Numbered from the stretch's first letter, positions 45,113 through 54,526 are shown. The stretch: 64,000 bases of DNA from Candidatus Blautia intestinavium (GCA_019113745.1 DXGV01000026.1:1-64000); one strand, 5' to 3'. The notes: generated by a model not told the origin, from the letters alone. A program made the numbers and translations.

Positions 45113-45514
45113 TCACCATACAAATGCCAGAACTTCTCCGCCTACATGAAGCTTACGTGCTTCTTTATCAGTAATAACGCCTTTGTTTGTAGAAATAATA
45201 GCGATTCCAAGACCGCCAAGTACTCTTGGCAGTTCGTCCTTGCCTGCGTAGATACGAAGACCCGGTTTTGAAATTCTTTTCAGTCCAGTGATGATCTTAT
45301 CGTTTTTGGTCTCACCGTATTTCAGAGTGATGTGGATGTTTTTGATTGCTCCATCCTCTACTAAATCATACTTTGCAATATATCCTTCGTCAACCAGGAT
45401 ATTAGCGATAGCAATTTTCATTTTGGACGCCGGAACATCTACAGTGTCGTGTTTTGCAGTGTTCGCGTTGCGGATTCTTGTAAGCATATCTGCGATCGGA
45501 TCGCTCATTGTCAT
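45113..45514 (-). CDS. rpsH: 30S ribosomal protein S8
   Basis: 133 residues: [20 protein letters not shown] start and [20 protein letters not shown] near the end. It binds helix 21 of 16S rRNA and in enteric bacteria represses the spc operon. GAGGAGGAAACTAAC precedes the ATG; a second ATG lies two codons in. Confidence 0.98.
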   Translation of the reverse strand: MTMSDPIADMLTRIRNANTAKHDTVDVPASKMKIAIANILVDEGYIAKYDLVEDGAIKNIHITLKYGETKNDKIITGLKRISKPGLRIYAGKDELPRVLGGLGIAIISTNKGVITDKEARKLHVGGEVLAFVW

Positions 45515-45576
45515 GTTAGTTTCCTCCTCTTATTTTTCAGACTTTACATGATGATAATAATAATGGAAATTTTCGA

Positions 45577-45762
45577 TTACCAGGATGCTTTTTTCACACC
45601 CGGGATCTGTCCTTTGTAAGCCAGTTCACGGAAGCAGATTCTGCAGATTCCGTATTTTCTTAAGTATGCGTGTGGACGGCCACAAATTCTGCAGCGGCTG
45701 TATTCTCTTGTGGAGAATTTCTGTTTGCGCTGCTGTTTGATTTTCATTGCTGTTTTAGCCAT
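45577..45762 (-). CDS. rpsN: 30S ribosomal protein S14, zinc type (Z)
   Basis: 61 residues with the zinc ribbon [10 protein letters not shown] and CRICFREL, the short C+ form of S14 (RpsZ). No zinc-free paralogue is seen in the window. Confidence 0.98.
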   Translation of the reverse strand: MAKTAMKIKQQRKQKFSTREYSRCRICGRPHAYLRKYGICRICFRELAYKGQIPGVKKASW

Positions 45763-45776
45763 TAGAATTCTCCCTC

Positions 45777-46316
45777 CTATTTCGCAAACGGCATATTGAA
45801 CTGAGTCAGTAATTCACGTGCTTCTTCATCGGTCTTTGCTGTGGTAACGAAGATAATGTCCATACCTCTTACCTTGTCAACCTTATCATACTCGATTTCC
45901 GGGAAGATGAGCTGCTCTTTGATACCAAGAGCATAATTTCCTCTGCCGTCGAAAGCGTTGGGATTAACGCCGCGGAAGTCGCGTACACGGGGAAGCGCAA
46001 GGTTGATCAGACGGTCAGCAAACTCATACATCTTTTCACCTCTTAAGGTTACTTTGCAGCCAATTGCCATTCCCTCTCTGATCTTGAAGTTTGCAACGGA
46101 TTTTTTCGCCTTTGTGGCAATAGCCTTCTGGCCTGTGATCGTTTCCATATCTGCGATTGCAGAATCAAGAAGCTTCGCATTTTCCTTTGCTTCACCAACA
46201 CCCATGTTTACAACAATTTTTTCGAGTTTTGGCACTTCCATCACATTTTTATATCCAAATTTTTTGATCATGTTGTCCATGATCTCATTTTTGTAAAGAT
46301 CTTTTAATCTACTCAC
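45777..46316 (-). CDS. rplE: 50S ribosomal protein L5
   Basis: 179 residues with the 5S-contact motif [20 protein letters not shown] and the loop [18 protein letters not shown]. 17 bp after rplX. Confidence 0.98.
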   Translation of the reverse strand: MSRLKDLYKNEIMDNMIKKFGYKNVMEVPKLEKIVVNMGVGEAKENAKLLDSAIADMETITGQKAIATKAKKSVANFKIREGMAIGCKVTLRGEKMYEFADRLINLALPRVRDFRGVNPNAFDGRGNYALGIKEQLIFPEIEYDKVDKVRGMDIIFVTTAKTDEEARELLTQFNMPFAK

Positions 46317-46333
46317 CTGTCATGCCTCCTCTC

Positions 46334-46648
46334 TTATTTGTCGATTACCGCGCCTGTTGCTTTTGCAACGCGGACCTTTTTGTCTCCATCCATCTTGAAT
46401 CCGACTCTGGTTACTTTTCCGTCTACTACCAGCATCACGTTGGATACATGAAGAGCAGCTTCTTTCTGGGTGATTCCGCCTGCCTGATTTGCCGCGGACG
46501 GTTTATTGTGCTTTGTAACCATGTTTACGTTTTCAACGATCACGGTGTTGTCTTTTACGTTTACGGCAAGAACCTTACCTTCTTTGCCTTTATCTTTACC
46601 GGCGATCACTCTGACGGTATCGCCTTTCTTAATCTTCATAGCTGACAT
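46334..46648 (-). CDS. rplX: 50S ribosomal protein L24
   Basis: 104 residues with a KOW motif near the start ([20 protein letters not shown]), an assembly initiator at the tunnel exit side. ATG at 46648 follows TATAGGAGGGTGCC; an ATG three codons later is the alternative. Confidence 0.97.
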   Translation of the reverse strand: MSAMKIKKGDTVRVIAGKDKGKEGKVLAVNVKDNTVIVENVNMVTKHNKPSAANQAGGITQKEAALHVSNVMLVVDGKVTRVGFKMDGDKKVRVAKATGAVIDK

Positions 46649-46659
46649 CAGGCACCCTC

Positions 46660-47028
46660 CTATAATACTTCCGGAGCTAAGGAAACGATCTTCATAAACT
46701 TCTTCTCACGAAGTTCTCTGGCAACTGGCCCGAAAATACGTGTTCCTCTCGGAGTTAAGTCATCTTTAATGATTACGGCTGCATTTTCATCGAAGCGGAT
46801 GTAAGATCCGTCTTTACGACGAGCGCCTTTTTTTGTACGGACAACAACGGCCTTTACTACGTCGCCTTTTTTTACAACGCCGCCTGGTGTTGCATCTTTG
46901 ACAGTAGCAACGATCGTGTCGCCGATATTCGCATATCTTCTTGTAGAACCGCCCATAACACGAATACAAAGGATTTCTTTTGCACCAGTGTTGTCGGCAA
47001 CTTTTAATCTACTTTCCTGCTGAATCAT
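46660..47028 (-). CDS. rplN: 50S ribosomal protein L14
   Basis: 122 residues: [20 protein letters not shown], then [20 protein letters not shown] and [20 protein letters not shown]. It forms inter-subunit bridge B8 with 16S rRNA. Confidence 0.98.
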   Translation of the reverse strand: MIQQESRLKVADNTGAKEILCIRVMGGSTRRYANIGDTIVATVKDATPGGVVKKGDVVKAVVVRTKKGARRKDGSYIRFDENAAVIIKDDLTPRGTRIFGPVARELREKKFMKIVSLAPEVL

Positions 47029-47041
47029 ACTGGTTTCCTCC

Positions 47042-47296
47042 TTATTTCACTTTCTCTACGATCTCAACCAGTCTCCATCTCTTATCCTTGGACAGCGGTC
47101 TGGTTTCCATAACCTTTACGGTATCGCCGATATTGCACTCATTATTCTCGTCATGTGCTTTGAGTTTATATGTTCTCTTTACGATTTTTTTGTAAAGAGG
47201 ATGTTTTACATGGTCTTCAATAGCAACAACGATGGTTTTGTCCATCTTATCGCTGACAACCTTACCCACGCGGGTTTTTCTCAGATTTCTTTCCAC
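47042..47296 (-). CDS. rpsQ: 30S ribosomal protein S17
   Basis: 84 residues, OB fold: [20 protein letters not shown], then [20 protein letters not shown]. 13 bp before rplN in the transcript. Confidence 0.98.
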   Translation of the reverse strand: MERNLRKTRVGKVVSDKMDKTIVVAIEDHVKHPLYKKIVKRTYKLKAHDENNECNIGDTVKVMETRPLSKDKRWRLVEIVEKVK

Positions 47297-47317
47297 GATT
47301 ATGTCCTCCTATATTCA

Positions 47318-47527
47318 CTATTTTGCAGCGTTTGCCTGCTCAGTGATTACTGTCTGGATTCTGGCAATATTTCTGCGAACCTCTTTGATTCTGCTGGTAT
47401 TGTCTAATTGATTGGTTGCATTCTGAAATCTCAGATTGAAAAGTTCTTTCTTAGCAGCTACTAATTCTTCGTTTAATTCTGCAGCTGATTTTGCCTTTAA
47501 ATCTTCTACGAATTTATTAATTTTCAC
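47318..47527 (-). CDS. rpmC: 50S ribosomal protein L29 (GTG start)
   Basis: 69 residues from a GTG at 47527, which gives the usual [14 protein letters not shown] start and has AAGGCGGTGATAACA ahead; a GTG three codons earlier (47536) is less likely. It is two antiparallel helices with the [15 protein letters not shown] signature. It overlaps the rplP end by 11 nt. Confidence 0.95.
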   Translation of the reverse strand: MKINKFVEDLKAKSAAELNEELVAAKKELFNLRFQNATNQLDNTSRIKEVRRNIARIQTVITEQANAAK

Positions 47528-47954
47528 TGTTATCACCGCCTTCTAAGTCTGCACGAGAAACGATTTTGCATTTACATGGTAACTTGTGCATTGCAAGACG
47601 TAATGCCTCGCGGGCTACCTCTTCGGAAACGCCTGCAATTTCGAACATTACACGTCCTGGCTTAACAACTGCTACCCAGTATTCCAGGGAACCTTTACCG
47701 GAACCCATACGTGTTTCTGCTGGTTTCGCTGTTACTGGTTTATCCGGGAAGATCTTGATCCAAACCTGTCCGCCACGCTTGATGTAACGTGTCATGGCAA
47801 TACGGGCTGCTTCAATCTGATTGGATCTGATCCAGCATGGTTCAGTGGCAACAAGGCCGAATTCGCCGTAATTGATTTTATTGCCTCTCAGGGCTTTACC
47901 TCTCATGGAGCCACGGAATTGTTTACGACGTTTTACTCTTTTTGGCATTAACAT
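47517..47954 (-). CDS. rplP: 50S ribosomal protein L16
   Basis: 145 residues: [20 protein letters not shown], then [20 protein letters not shown] and [20 protein letters not shown]. It lies at the A-site tRNA elbow. The start shares one base with the rpsC stop. Confidence 0.98.
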   Translation of the reverse strand: MLMPKRVKRRKQFRGSMRGKALRGNKINYGEFGLVATEPCWIRSNQIEAARIAMTRYIKRGGQVWIKIFPDKPVTAKPAETRMGSGKGSLEYWVAVVKPGRVMFEIAGVSEEVAREALRLAMHKLPCKCKIVSRADLEGGDNSEN

Positions 47955-48610
47955 TATTTATCGCTCCCTTCCTTAGTTCCTTTTGTGGGAAGTACCTCAC
48001 CATTATAAACCCAGGCTTTTACGCCGACTTTGCCGTAAGTTGTGTCTGCTTCTGCAAAACCGTAATCGATATCTGCACGAAGTGTCTGAAGCGGAATAGT
48101 TCCCTCGCTGTAGAACTCTGTACGTGCCATATCTGCGCCGCCAAGACGTCCGGATACAGCAGTCTTGATTCCTTTAGCGCCGGCCTTCATTGTTCTCTGC
48201 ATTGTGGATTTCATTGCACGTCTGAAAGAGATACGGTTCTCAAGCTGAAGAGCGATGTTCTCTGCTACAAGCTGAGCGTCTCTGTCCGGTCTTTTTACTT
48301 CCTTGATATCAACGATCAGTTTCTTGTCTGTGTATTTCTGCAGCTCTGCTTTTACTTTTTCGATCTCAGCGCCGCCCTTACCGATAACGATACCAGGCTT
48401 TGCAGTATAGATGATAATCTTTACTCTGTCAGATGCTCTCTCAATCTCAATCTTGGAAACGCCTGCGCTGTAAAGTTTTTTCTTTAAAAATGTTCTGATA
48501 TTGTAGTCTTCAACCAGGTAATCTGCAAAATCTGCTTCTGCATACCATCTGGAATCCCAATCCTTAATAATACCCACTCTAAGGCCATGTGGATTAACTT
48601 TCTGTCCCAT
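47954..48610 (-). CDS. rpsC: 30S ribosomal protein S3
   Basis: 218 residues with the KH domain ([20 protein letters not shown]) and the C-terminal S3 domain ([20 protein letters not shown]). It begins [20 protein letters not shown]. Confidence 0.98.
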   Translation of the reverse strand: MGQKVNPHGLRVGIIKDWDSRWYAEADFADYLVEDYNIRTFLKKKLYSAGVSKIEIERASDRVKIIIYTAKPGIVIGKGGAEIEKVKAELQKYTDKKLIVDIKEVKRPDRDAQLVAENIALQLENRISFRRAMKSTMQRTMKAGAKGIKTAVSGRLGGADMARTEFYSEGTIPLQTLRADIDYGFAEADTTYGKVGVKAWVYNGEVLPTKGTKEGSDK

Positions 48611-48621
48611 GCTTTTCCTCC

Positions 48622-49011
48622 TTATCTTTCATCCAGCACGATGGTGATATGGCTTGTTCTCTTCTCAATTCTGTAAGCACGGCCCTGTGCTCTCGGCTGA
48701 ATACGCTTCATTGTAGGTCCCTTGTTTGCATAGCACTCTGCAATATAGAGGTTATCTGCGCTCATTCCGTTGTTGTTTTCAGCGTTTGCGATTGCTGATT
48801 CAAGCAGCTTTTTCAGAACGCTGGAAGCATATCTCGGATTATATGTCAGGATACCAAGCGCTGTCTGCACGTCCTTGCCGCGGATCACGTCTAATACATA
48901 GCAGGCTTTCTGAACAGAAATTCTTGCATAAGATAATTTTGCAGACGGTCTTGTCTCTTTATTATTCTCATTTCTGGCTCTCTTAATCTGGCTTCTATGT
49001 CCCTTTGCCAT
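48622..49011 (-). CDS. rplV: 50S ribosomal protein L22
   Basis: 129 residues; the hairpin that lines the exit tunnel ends in [20 protein letters not shown]. The N-terminus is unusually long (about 20 basic and polar residues before [16 protein letters not shown]). A 98-bp gap to rpsS holds a TCTCCGGAA/TTCCGGAGA hairpin at 49063-49090. Confidence 0.97.
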   Translation of the reverse strand: MAKGHRSQIKRARNENNKETRPSAKLSYARISVQKACYVLDVIRGKDVQTALGILTYNPRYASSVLKKLLESAIANAENNNGMSADNLYIAECYANKGPTMKRIQPRAQGRAYRIEKRTSHITIVLDER

Positions 49012-49062
49012 TTTAAAGTGCCTCCTTTCTTTTCATTCGATATCTCATGGAAACCGTCCTGA

Positions 49063-49090
49063 TCTCCGGAATTTCCAAACTTTCCGGAGA
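49063..49090. other. hairpin in the rpsS-rplV gap
   Basis: A 9-bp perfect stem TCTCCGGAA (49063-49071) with TTCCGGAGA (49082-49090) around a 10-base loop, with no U-tract. It may stabilise or pause the ribosomal mRNA. Confidence 0.5.
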
Positions 49091-49109
49091 ACCAGGCGGA
49101 TATTTTCAC

Positions 49110-49391
49110 TTAGCGGACGCCGGATTTCTTCTCGTCTTTGCCGTGTCCTCTGTAGGTTCTTGTTGCAACAAACTCTCCCAGTTTATGGCCGACCATATCT
49201 TCAGTGATATATACCGGCACATGCTTTCTTCCGTCATGAACAGCGATTGTGTGTCCTACGAAAGACGGGAAAATTGTGGAGCGGCGTGACCATGTTTTGA
49301 TCACAGCTTTGTCGTTTGCAGCATTCAGAGCGTCAACCTTTTTCAGCAGGCTTGCGTCTGCAAAAGGTCCTTTTTTCAATGAACGAGACAT
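49110..49391 (-). CDS. rpsS: 30S ribosomal protein S19
   Basis: 93 residues: [20 protein letters not shown], then [20 protein letters not shown] and [19 protein letters not shown]. Head of the small subunit. 15 bp behind rplB. Confidence 0.98.
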   Translation of the reverse strand: MSRSLKKGPFADASLLKKVDALNAANDKAVIKTWSRRSTIFPSFVGHTIAVHDGRKHVPVYITEDMVGHKLGEFVATRTYRGHGKDEKKSGVR

Positions 49392-49406
49392 TCTTTACCC
49401 TCCTTA

Positions 49407-50252
49407 TTATTTCGATAAAGCTCTTCCATCGCGTCTTCTTACGATGAGCTTGTTGGACTGTTTGTTCTTCTTTCTTGTCTTCAGACCAAGTGCAGGCTTG
49501 CCCCATGGTGTACACGGACCAGGACGTCCGATACCGGTCTTGCCTTCACCACCGCCGTGCGGATGGTCGTTGGGGTTCATAACAGAACCGCGGACAGTAG
49601 GTCTGATTCCCATGTGACGCTTACGTCCAGCTTTACCGATGTTGATAAGGTTGTGATCTCCGTTTCCTACGATACCGATGGAAGCGCGGCAGGTCATAGG
49701 AACCATTCTCATTTCACCGGATGGTAATCTTAATGTCGCATATTTTCCTTCTTTTGCCATTAACTGAGCGCCATTTCCGGCGGAACGAACCATCTGACCG
49801 CCTTTTCCGGCATGAAGCTCAATGTTGTGGATCATAGTACCAACCGGAATCATTTCCAGCGGCAGGCAGTTGCCTACGCGGATTTCAGCTTCCGGTCCGT
49901 TCATTACCTTCTGGCCGACTTTCAGGCCTTCCGGAGCAAGAATATATGCTTTCTCGCCGTCTGCGTAGCAGATCAGAGCGATGTTTGCTGTTCTGTTCGG
50001 ATCGTACTCGATTGTTTTTACAGTTGCCGGAATTCCATCTTTTCTTCTCTTGAAGTCGATGATTCTGTATTTTCTTCTGCTTCCGCCTCCGCGGTGTCTG
50101 ACAGTGATCTTACCCTGATTGTTACGTCCGGCATTTTTCTTTAAAGACACTACCAGAGATTTCTCCGGCTTGCTGGCAGTAATTTCAGAGAAATCGGAAC
50201 CTGTCATGTGTCTTCTTGACGGTGTATATGGGTTATAGGTTTTGATTCCCAT
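49407..50252 (-). CDS. rplB: 50S ribosomal protein L2
   Basis: 281 residues: [20 protein letters not shown], central OB and SH3 folds, and the C-terminal [18 protein letters not shown] equivalent (here [20 protein letters not shown]), whose His is near the peptidyl-transferase centre. It is preceded by 344 bp of structured noncoding sequence where most bacteria have under 20 bp. Confidence 0.98.
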   Translation of the reverse strand: MGIKTYNPYTPSRRHMTGSDFSEITASKPEKSLVVSLKKNAGRNNQGKITVRHRGGGSRRKYRIIDFKRRKDGIPATVKTIEYDPNRTANIALICYADGEKAYILAPEGLKVGQKVMNGPEAEIRVGNCLPLEMIPVGTMIHNIELHAGKGGQMVRSAGNGAQLMAKEGKYATLRLPSGEMRMVPMTCRASIGIVGNGDHNLINIGKAGRKRHMGIRPTVRGSVMNPNDHPHGGGEGKTGIGRPGPCTPWGKPALGLKTRKKNKQSNKLIVRRRDGRALSK

Positions 50253-50304
50253 GATGTTTCTCCTTTCGAATTTATTCTCGTGCTTTCGTGCACATATGCG
50301 CGAT

Positions 50305-50472
50305 AAACAGAGCGCCGAGGATTTCGGAACACATCCGTGTTATGCTTGCATATAAACGGATGTGGTTCGAAAGACTCACAAGCGTGTAACGCGACTGAGG
50401 AAGCTTTGCTTCCGAAGTGCGCTCTGTTTCTGTTGAGCGTACCTTTCGTCGCTTCCGAAGTGCGCTCTGTTT
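50305..50472. repeat. 22-bp direct repeats with a shared complementary arm (rplW-rplB gap)
   Basis: A 22-bp sequence occurs at 50408-50429 and again, identical, at 50451-50472. Its GCGCTCTGTTT part is complementary to AAACAGAGCGC at 50305-50315. On the transcript both repeats come first and the single complementary arm last, so only one repeat can pair with it at a time. A 33-nt hairpin (ACATCCG/CGGATGT) lies between, at 50333-50365. Confidence 0.75.
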
Positions 50473-50480
50473 TACAATTA

Positions 50481-50594
50481 AAGGAAGTTCGATTCACTAA
50501 ATTCGTCCATCGCCTCAGCTCGGACTCATTAAGTTCCTTCGAACGACGTTCTCACTAAATTCGTGCTGCGTCTGTCGACTTGCACTTATTAAGT
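50481..50594. repeat. 114-nt structured element, copy B (rplW-rplB gap)
   Basis: Partner of 44991-45104 with the same length and the same two-hairpin design: CACTAAATTCGTCC...GGACTCATTAAGT and CACTAAATTCGTGC...GCACTTATTAAGTG. It begins 2 bp after the rplW stop on the transcribed strand. The differing stem bases compensate each other between the copies. Confidence 0.85.
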
Positions 50595-50596
50595 GA

Positions 50597-50896
50597 TCAC
50601 AGTCCTTCAAAAATCTCGATATCCTTGCTGTCCTCGGTCAGAGCCACGATTGCCTTTTTGGTCTTTGCAGTCTTTCCTACAACATTTCCGCGGCGTCTCT
50701 TCTTGCCGTCCTGGTTCATGGTATTTACACTTTTTACCTTTGTACCCTCAAACATTTTCTCCACAGCTTCTTTGATCTGGGATTTGTTTGCTTCCGGATG
50801 TACCAGGAATGTATATTTCTTTTCTGCCATGATGTTCATGGTTTTTTCTGTAATCACAGGTTTCAGGATTACGTCATAGTACTTAATGTCTGCCAT
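50597..50896 (-). CDS. rplW: 50S ribosomal protein L23
   Basis: 99 residues: [20 protein letters not shown], then [20 protein letters not shown]. It is the docking site for SRP and trigger factor at the tunnel exit. Start and the rplD stop share one base. Confidence 0.98.
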   Translation of the reverse strand: MADIKYYDVILKPVITEKTMNIMAEKKYTFLVHPEANKSQIKEAVEKMFEGTKVKSVNTMNQDGKKRRRGNVVGKTAKTKKAIVALTEDSKDIEIFEGL

Positions 50897-51516
50897 TATG
50901 CGTACACCTCCTCGATGGATGCCACAGCATCTTTGGTAACTACGACTGTGTTATGTTTCATAACATCGTATACGTTCATGGTGTTTACAGTTGCAGTCTG
51001 TACATCTGCGATGTTTCTTGCGGAAAGGATCACGTTCTGATCATCAGCAGCAGTGATCACAAGAGCCTTGTCTGCTTTCAGATTATTGAGAACTCTCTGC
51101 ATTTCCTTTGTCTTGATCTCTGCGAGAGCAAGATTTTCAACTACAACAAGCTTATTGTCCTGAACTTTGGAGGTCAGAGCAGATCTTAAAGCAGCTCTTC
51201 TTTCCTTTTTGTTCATTTTTACTGAGTAATCTCTCGGAACGGGAGCGAATACAACACCGCCGCCGGTCCACTGTGGTGCGCGGATGGAACCCTGCCTTGC
51301 GTGACCTGTTCCTTTCTGTCTCCACGGTTTTCTTCCGCCGCCGCTTACTTCAGAACGGGTTTTAGCCTTCTGAGTACCCTGGCGTTTATTTGCAAGCTGG
51401 CGAACAACAGCGAGATGAACCAGATGCTCGTTGATCGGCGCGCCGAACACTGCATCGTTCAGCTCCATGGTTCCAACTTCATTGCCTTCCATATTATAAA
51501 CAGTTACGTTTGCCAT
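50896..51516 (-). CDS. rplD: 50S ribosomal protein L4
   Basis: 206 residues with the tunnel loop [20 protein letters not shown] and [18 protein letters not shown]. In enteric bacteria L4 binds the S10 leader and represses the operon; the structured leader before rpsJ makes that possible here. Confidence 0.98.
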   Translation of the reverse strand: MANVTVYNMEGNEVGTMELNDAVFGAPINEHLVHLAVVRQLANKRQGTQKAKTRSEVSGGGRKPWRQKGTGHARQGSIRAPQWTGGGVVFAPVPRDYSVKMNKKERRAALRSALTSKVQDNKLVVVENLALAEIKTKEMQRVLNNLKADKALVITAADDQNVILSARNIADVQTATVNTMNVYDVMKHNTVVVTKDAVASIEEVYA

Positions 51517-51537
51517 TCTGATGCTCCTCCTTTCTCA

Positions 51538-52170
51538 TTATAAAGACTTTACTGTCTCTTTGATGGTCACCAGAGATTTCTTAGGTCCCGGAACAGCACC
51601 TTTTACTAACAGTAAGTTGTTTTCTGTATCTACGCGAACGATTTCAAGATTCTGTACAGTCACCTGAACATGTCCCATCTGGCCGGGCATCTTTTTACCC
51701 TTAAATACCTTGCTGGGATCAGATGCAGCGCCGTTGGAACCTGCATGACGGTGATATTTGGAACCGTGAGCCATGGGTCCTCTGGACTGTCCGTGTCTCT
51801 TGATCGCGCCCTGGAAGCCTTTACCTTTGGAAATTGCAGTCGCGTCAATGTGATCGCCTGCCGCAAAGATATCAGCCTTAATTTCCTGTCCAACCTCATA
51901 TTCAGCAGCGTTCTCGAATCTGAATTCCTTCAGGAATCTCTTTACAGGAACACCTGCTTTGTCAAAATGGCCTTTTTCCGGTTTGTTCACCAGTTTTTCC
52001 CTGATCTCTCCATAACCAACCTGAACCGCCGCATATCCGTCGTTCTCCTCGGTTTTCACCTGAGTAACCACGCAGGGACCAGCCTGTAAAACAGTTACCG
52101 GAATCAGAAGACCGTCTTCATTGAAGATCTGAGTCATTCCGACTTTTGTAGCTAAGATAGCTTTCTTCAT
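51538..52170 (-). CDS. rplC: 50S ribosomal protein L3
   Basis: 210 residues: [20 protein letters not shown], then [20 protein letters not shown] and the [20 protein letters not shown] block. Start at 52170 follows AAGGAGGAAGAA; the open frame upstream to 52212 lies before the ribosome site. Confidence 0.98.
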   Translation of the reverse strand: MKKAILATKVGMTQIFNEDGLLIPVTVLQAGPCVVTQVKTEENDGYAAVQVGYGEIREKLVNKPEKGHFDKAGVPVKRFLKEFRFENAAEYEVGQEIKADIFAAGDHIDATAISKGKGFQGAIKRHGQSRGPMAHGSKYHRHAGSNGAASDPSKVFKGKKMPGQMGHVQVTVQNLEIVRVDTENNLLLVKGAVPGPKKSLVTIKETVKSL

Positions 52171-52247
52171 TCTTTCTTCCTCCTTATAGCGGATTACCAT
52201 TAAGGCAATCATATAGTTAATAGCATAAATGCTTATGCAACCGAAAA

Positions 52248-52565
52248 TTATTTTGTCTTCATCTTGATATCAATGTGAACACCAGCCGGCATTTCCAGTC
52301 TGGAAAGCGCGTCTACCGTTTTCTGGGTAGGTGTCAGGATATCGATGAGTCTCTTATGGGTTCTCTGCTCGAACTGCTCTCTGGAATCTTTGTATTTGTG
52401 AACAGCTCTTAAGATTGTAACAACCTCTTTCTTTGTAGGAAGCGGAACCGGTCCGCTGACCTTTGCACCGTTTTTCTTAACAGTGTCGATGATTTTTGCT
52501 GCGGATGCATCTACTAACTGATGATCGTAAGCCTTTAATGTGATTCTCATTACCTGATTTGCCAT
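52248..52565 (-). CDS. rpsJ: 30S ribosomal protein S10
   Basis: 105 residues: [20 protein letters not shown], then [20 protein letters not shown] and [20 protein letters not shown]. The first gene of the long S10-spc unit; AATAGGAGGAGACTTTTTTT precedes the ATG. Confidence 0.98.
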   Translation of the reverse strand: MANQVMRITLKAYDHQLVDASAAKIIDTVKKNGAKVSGPVPLPTKKEVVTILRAVHKYKDSREQFEQRTHKRLIDILTPTQKTVDALSRLEMPAGVHIDIKMKTK

Positions 52566-52603
52566 AAAAAAAGTCTCCTCCTATTCGTACTCAATTATGC
52601 AGT

Positions 52604-52703
52604 ACGACAAGCGGCGACTGTACACATCTCCGTGTGTGTCCTGAGACATCTTTCCACACGCCCATCCCAAGATGGTTTCTGAACTTGTACAGTGACTTGT
52701 CGT
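52604..52703 (-). promoter_or_regulatory. structured leader of the S10 operon
   Basis: Within the about 220-nt leader a long-range stem forms in two parts: 52696-52703 (ACGACAAG on the transcript) with 52604-52611 (CTTGTCGT), and 52686-52693 (ACTGTACA) with 52617-52624 (TGTACAGT). It encloses two further hairpins (CCATCTTGGGATGG and CGTGTG...CACACG), giving a multi-branch fold. It is a good candidate for autoregulation by a ribosomal protein such as L4. Confidence 0.65.
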
Positions 52704-52793
52704 CAGTTTCCTAACTTGACATTCGCTCCACGGAAAACCTGCCATACAGGCAGCAACCTCGCGCTTCACAGCTATCATGTCACAGCAGATATT

Positions 52794-52822
52794 AGTATAC
52801 ACAAGGATTTCTCTTTATGCAA
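52794..52822 (-). promoter_or_regulatory. promoter of the S10-spc operon
   Basis: TTGCAT (52817-52822), 17-bp spacer, TATACT (52794-52799) on the minus strand, about 230 bp ahead of rpsJ. The T-rich stretch upstream on the plus strand (A-rich on the coding strand) could act as an UP element. Confidence 0.85.
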
Positions 52823-52930
52823 GTGTTTTTTTATTTTTTTTGTATTTTTTCCCATACATTTCTTTTATGTCTCCTGCCCGGAAAAAGGAAAGGCAGAGTC
52901 ATGATACAACAGGGCAATGCCAAAAAGAAA

Positions 52931-52966
52931 AGCACAGAGGAAATACGTCTCTGCATCTCCTCTGCG
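52931..52966 (-). terminator. terminator between the membrane protein gene and rpsJ promoter
   Basis: GCGCAGAGGA pairs with TCCTCTGTGC with one mismatch and is followed on the minus strand by TTTTCTTTTT. It ends the gene that stops at 52974. Confidence 0.8.
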
Positions 52967-52973
52967 CTTGTTT

Positions 52974-54095
52974 TTATTCTTCCGCCTCTTCGTCTTCTGT
53001 ACCAATGATATCAGAGTAATCAAAAAGGGTTACTTTTGTGATCGTATCTCTTACAATATCAGGCGTATCTCCCGCTCTTCTTGCTTTTTCCGCAAGCTGG
53101 GCGGCTGTGAAGGAAGGAATCGCCATTTTCTTTACTTCTTCCGGAGCCTGCTCCTCATCCTGCCACTCTTCTTCTTCGCGGCGCATCCTGTGTCTCTCGG
53201 CCTGAAGTTCCCGAAAACTGGGGAGCTGTTCTGTCAGATTATCCGGAACATCCATTGTAATCGCTTCTTCAGCCGTAGCGGCCGCGATTTCCTTTTTCAG
53301 AAGTTCATGCGCTTCGCTGGTAGCCACCTGCACATTTTCCTCTCTTCTTTCCGGGCGGCGGGAAGCTCTTTCCCGCTCATTCCTTTCATCTTCCAAATCG
53401 TCTTCATAGATCTCATCTACAAAACCGCCTGTACGGATTTTTTTCCGTCTCTCTTTTTCTTCTTTTTTCGCCTGTTTCCTGCGGGCTTTCTCTCCATAAA
53501 GAAGCTCCCTGTCCTCTTCCTGCATCCGCTTCTCTCTGGCTTTTTCTTCCATTTTGAGTTCCTTGCGGGTTTTCACATGTCTGCGGTCCCCACGGTAATC
53601 CTCGTACTCGTCCAGCGTTTCTTTATCTTTTCTGCAAAGTTCCGCGATCACATAGAGGATAATCAGGAACAGGATGATCAGGCCGAGAACGATCAGACCT
53701 TCAATGCTCTCTGTCGCCACCAGAAGGTAGCCGATCAGTCCCACAGTCACCACGACCTTGGGAGCCCAGTTTTTCATTGAAACAACTATGGATTCCGATG
53801 GAGAAGAATTCGGATCCATTACGGTTCCCACATGATTTTCCGTATCTATACTCATAAAATTGTAACGGTACGTCTTTCCCTCATCTTCTACCAGAAGCGG
53901 CGCTCCCGGCTCCAGATCCTCTACTTTTGTGGGAATGGCATATGTAACAGACCCCAGAGGCAGATTCGTTGCCTTTTCCGAGCTGTCCACGATCACCGTA
54001 TTAATTCCGAAAAACGGTGGAAGCGCCAAAGCCAGCACCAGTATAATCGTACATACTATTACAAAATGTACAATAAACTTCAAAAATTTTGACAT
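52974..54095 (-). CDS. membrane protein resembling an inactive S26-type signal peptidase
   Basis: 373 residues. One N-terminal helix is followed by a small beta domain (GSVTYAIPTKVEDLEPGAPL, then KTYRYNFMSIDTENHVGTV). Its order resembles archaeal/SipW-type signal peptidase domains, but I see no Ser-His or Ser-Lys pair in the expected places. Two close helices follow, then about 200 charged residues rich in Arg, Lys and Glu that look coiled-coil or disordered. The ATG at 54095 is preferred over a GTG at 54110. Function unknown; it stands alone upstream of the S10 promoter. Confidence 0.6.
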   Translation of the reverse strand: MSKFLKFIVHFVIVCTIILVLALALPPFFGINTVIVDSSEKATNLPLGSVTYAIPTKVEDLEPGAPLLVEDEGKTYRYNFMSIDTENHVGTVMDPNSSPSESIVVSMKNWAPKVVVTVGLIGYLLVATESIEGLIVLGLIILFLIILYVIAELCRKDKETLDEYEDYRGDRRHVKTRKELKMEEKAREKRMQEEDRELLYGEKARRKQAKKEEKERRKKIRTGGFVDEIYEDDLEDERNERERASRRPERREENVQVATSEAHELLKKEIAAATAEEAITMDVPDNLTEQLPSFRELQAERHRMRREEEEWQDEEQAPEEVKKMAIPSFTAAQLAEKARRAGDTPDIVRDTITKVTLFDYSDIIGTEDEEAEE

Positions 54096-54208
54096 TTCAG
54101 TATCCCTCACTTCTGTTTTTGTGGTGGTTGCATTTTATTCAGTGTTCTCATTATACCCTGTTTTGTTCCTTCGGTCAACTTTCTTTTCCGAAAGAACCCA
54201 AAAGAAAA

Positions 54209-54247
54209 AGCACTGCGCGGGAACTGGTCTTCTTTCCTGGCAATGCT
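54209..54247 (-). terminator. terminator after the HPr-like gene
   Basis: AGCATTGC pairs with GCAGTGCT through a G-U pair and is followed on the minus strand by TTTTTCTTTTGG. It closes the murB-rapZ-whiA-crh run. Confidence 0.75.
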
Positions 54248-54271
54248 TTCTGGTCAGCCGTATTTATTTAC

Positions 54272-54526
54272 TTACTGATTGCTTAAATATTTCTCTATAC
54301 TGGACATCGCAGCTTCTTCGTCCTCTCCGTTTGCGGAAAGGGTAATCTGTTCTCCGGAATCCAGTCCAAGGGTCATCATTCCCATTATACTCTTCGCATT
54401 AACCTTTTTCTGTCCGATTTCTACATAAATCTCACTGTTAAACTGGCTAGCCACCTGTACCAGTTGCGCAACCGGACGCGCCTCCAGCCCTGTAGTGAGC
54501 TGAATGGTGATTGGTTTTTTAATCAT
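54272..54526 (-). CDS. crh: HPr-like (Crh-type) protein with Glu at position 15
   Basis: 84 residues with the HPr fold. The usual phospho-His15 motif GLHARPA reads GLEARPVA, so PTS phosphotransfer through His is impossible. Ser46 is kept (NAKSIMGMM), so HPr kinase could still modify it. This is the logic of Bacillus Crh, which has Gln15 and likewise lies right behind whiA. The role as a CcpA co-repressor or flux sensor is inferred from that. Start overlaps the whiA stop by 4 nt. Confidence 0.87.
   Translation of the reverse strand: MIKKPITIQLTTGLEARPVAQLVQVASQFNSEIYVEIGQKKVNAKSIMGMMTLGLDSGEQITLSANGEDEEAAMSSIEKYLSNQ

Noticed and set aside
50204-50497. 97-codon minus-strand frame in the rplW-rplB gap
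   Set aside because: It runs through the direct repeats and hairpins into rplB, lacks a ribosome site, and has no similarity to ribosomal proteins.
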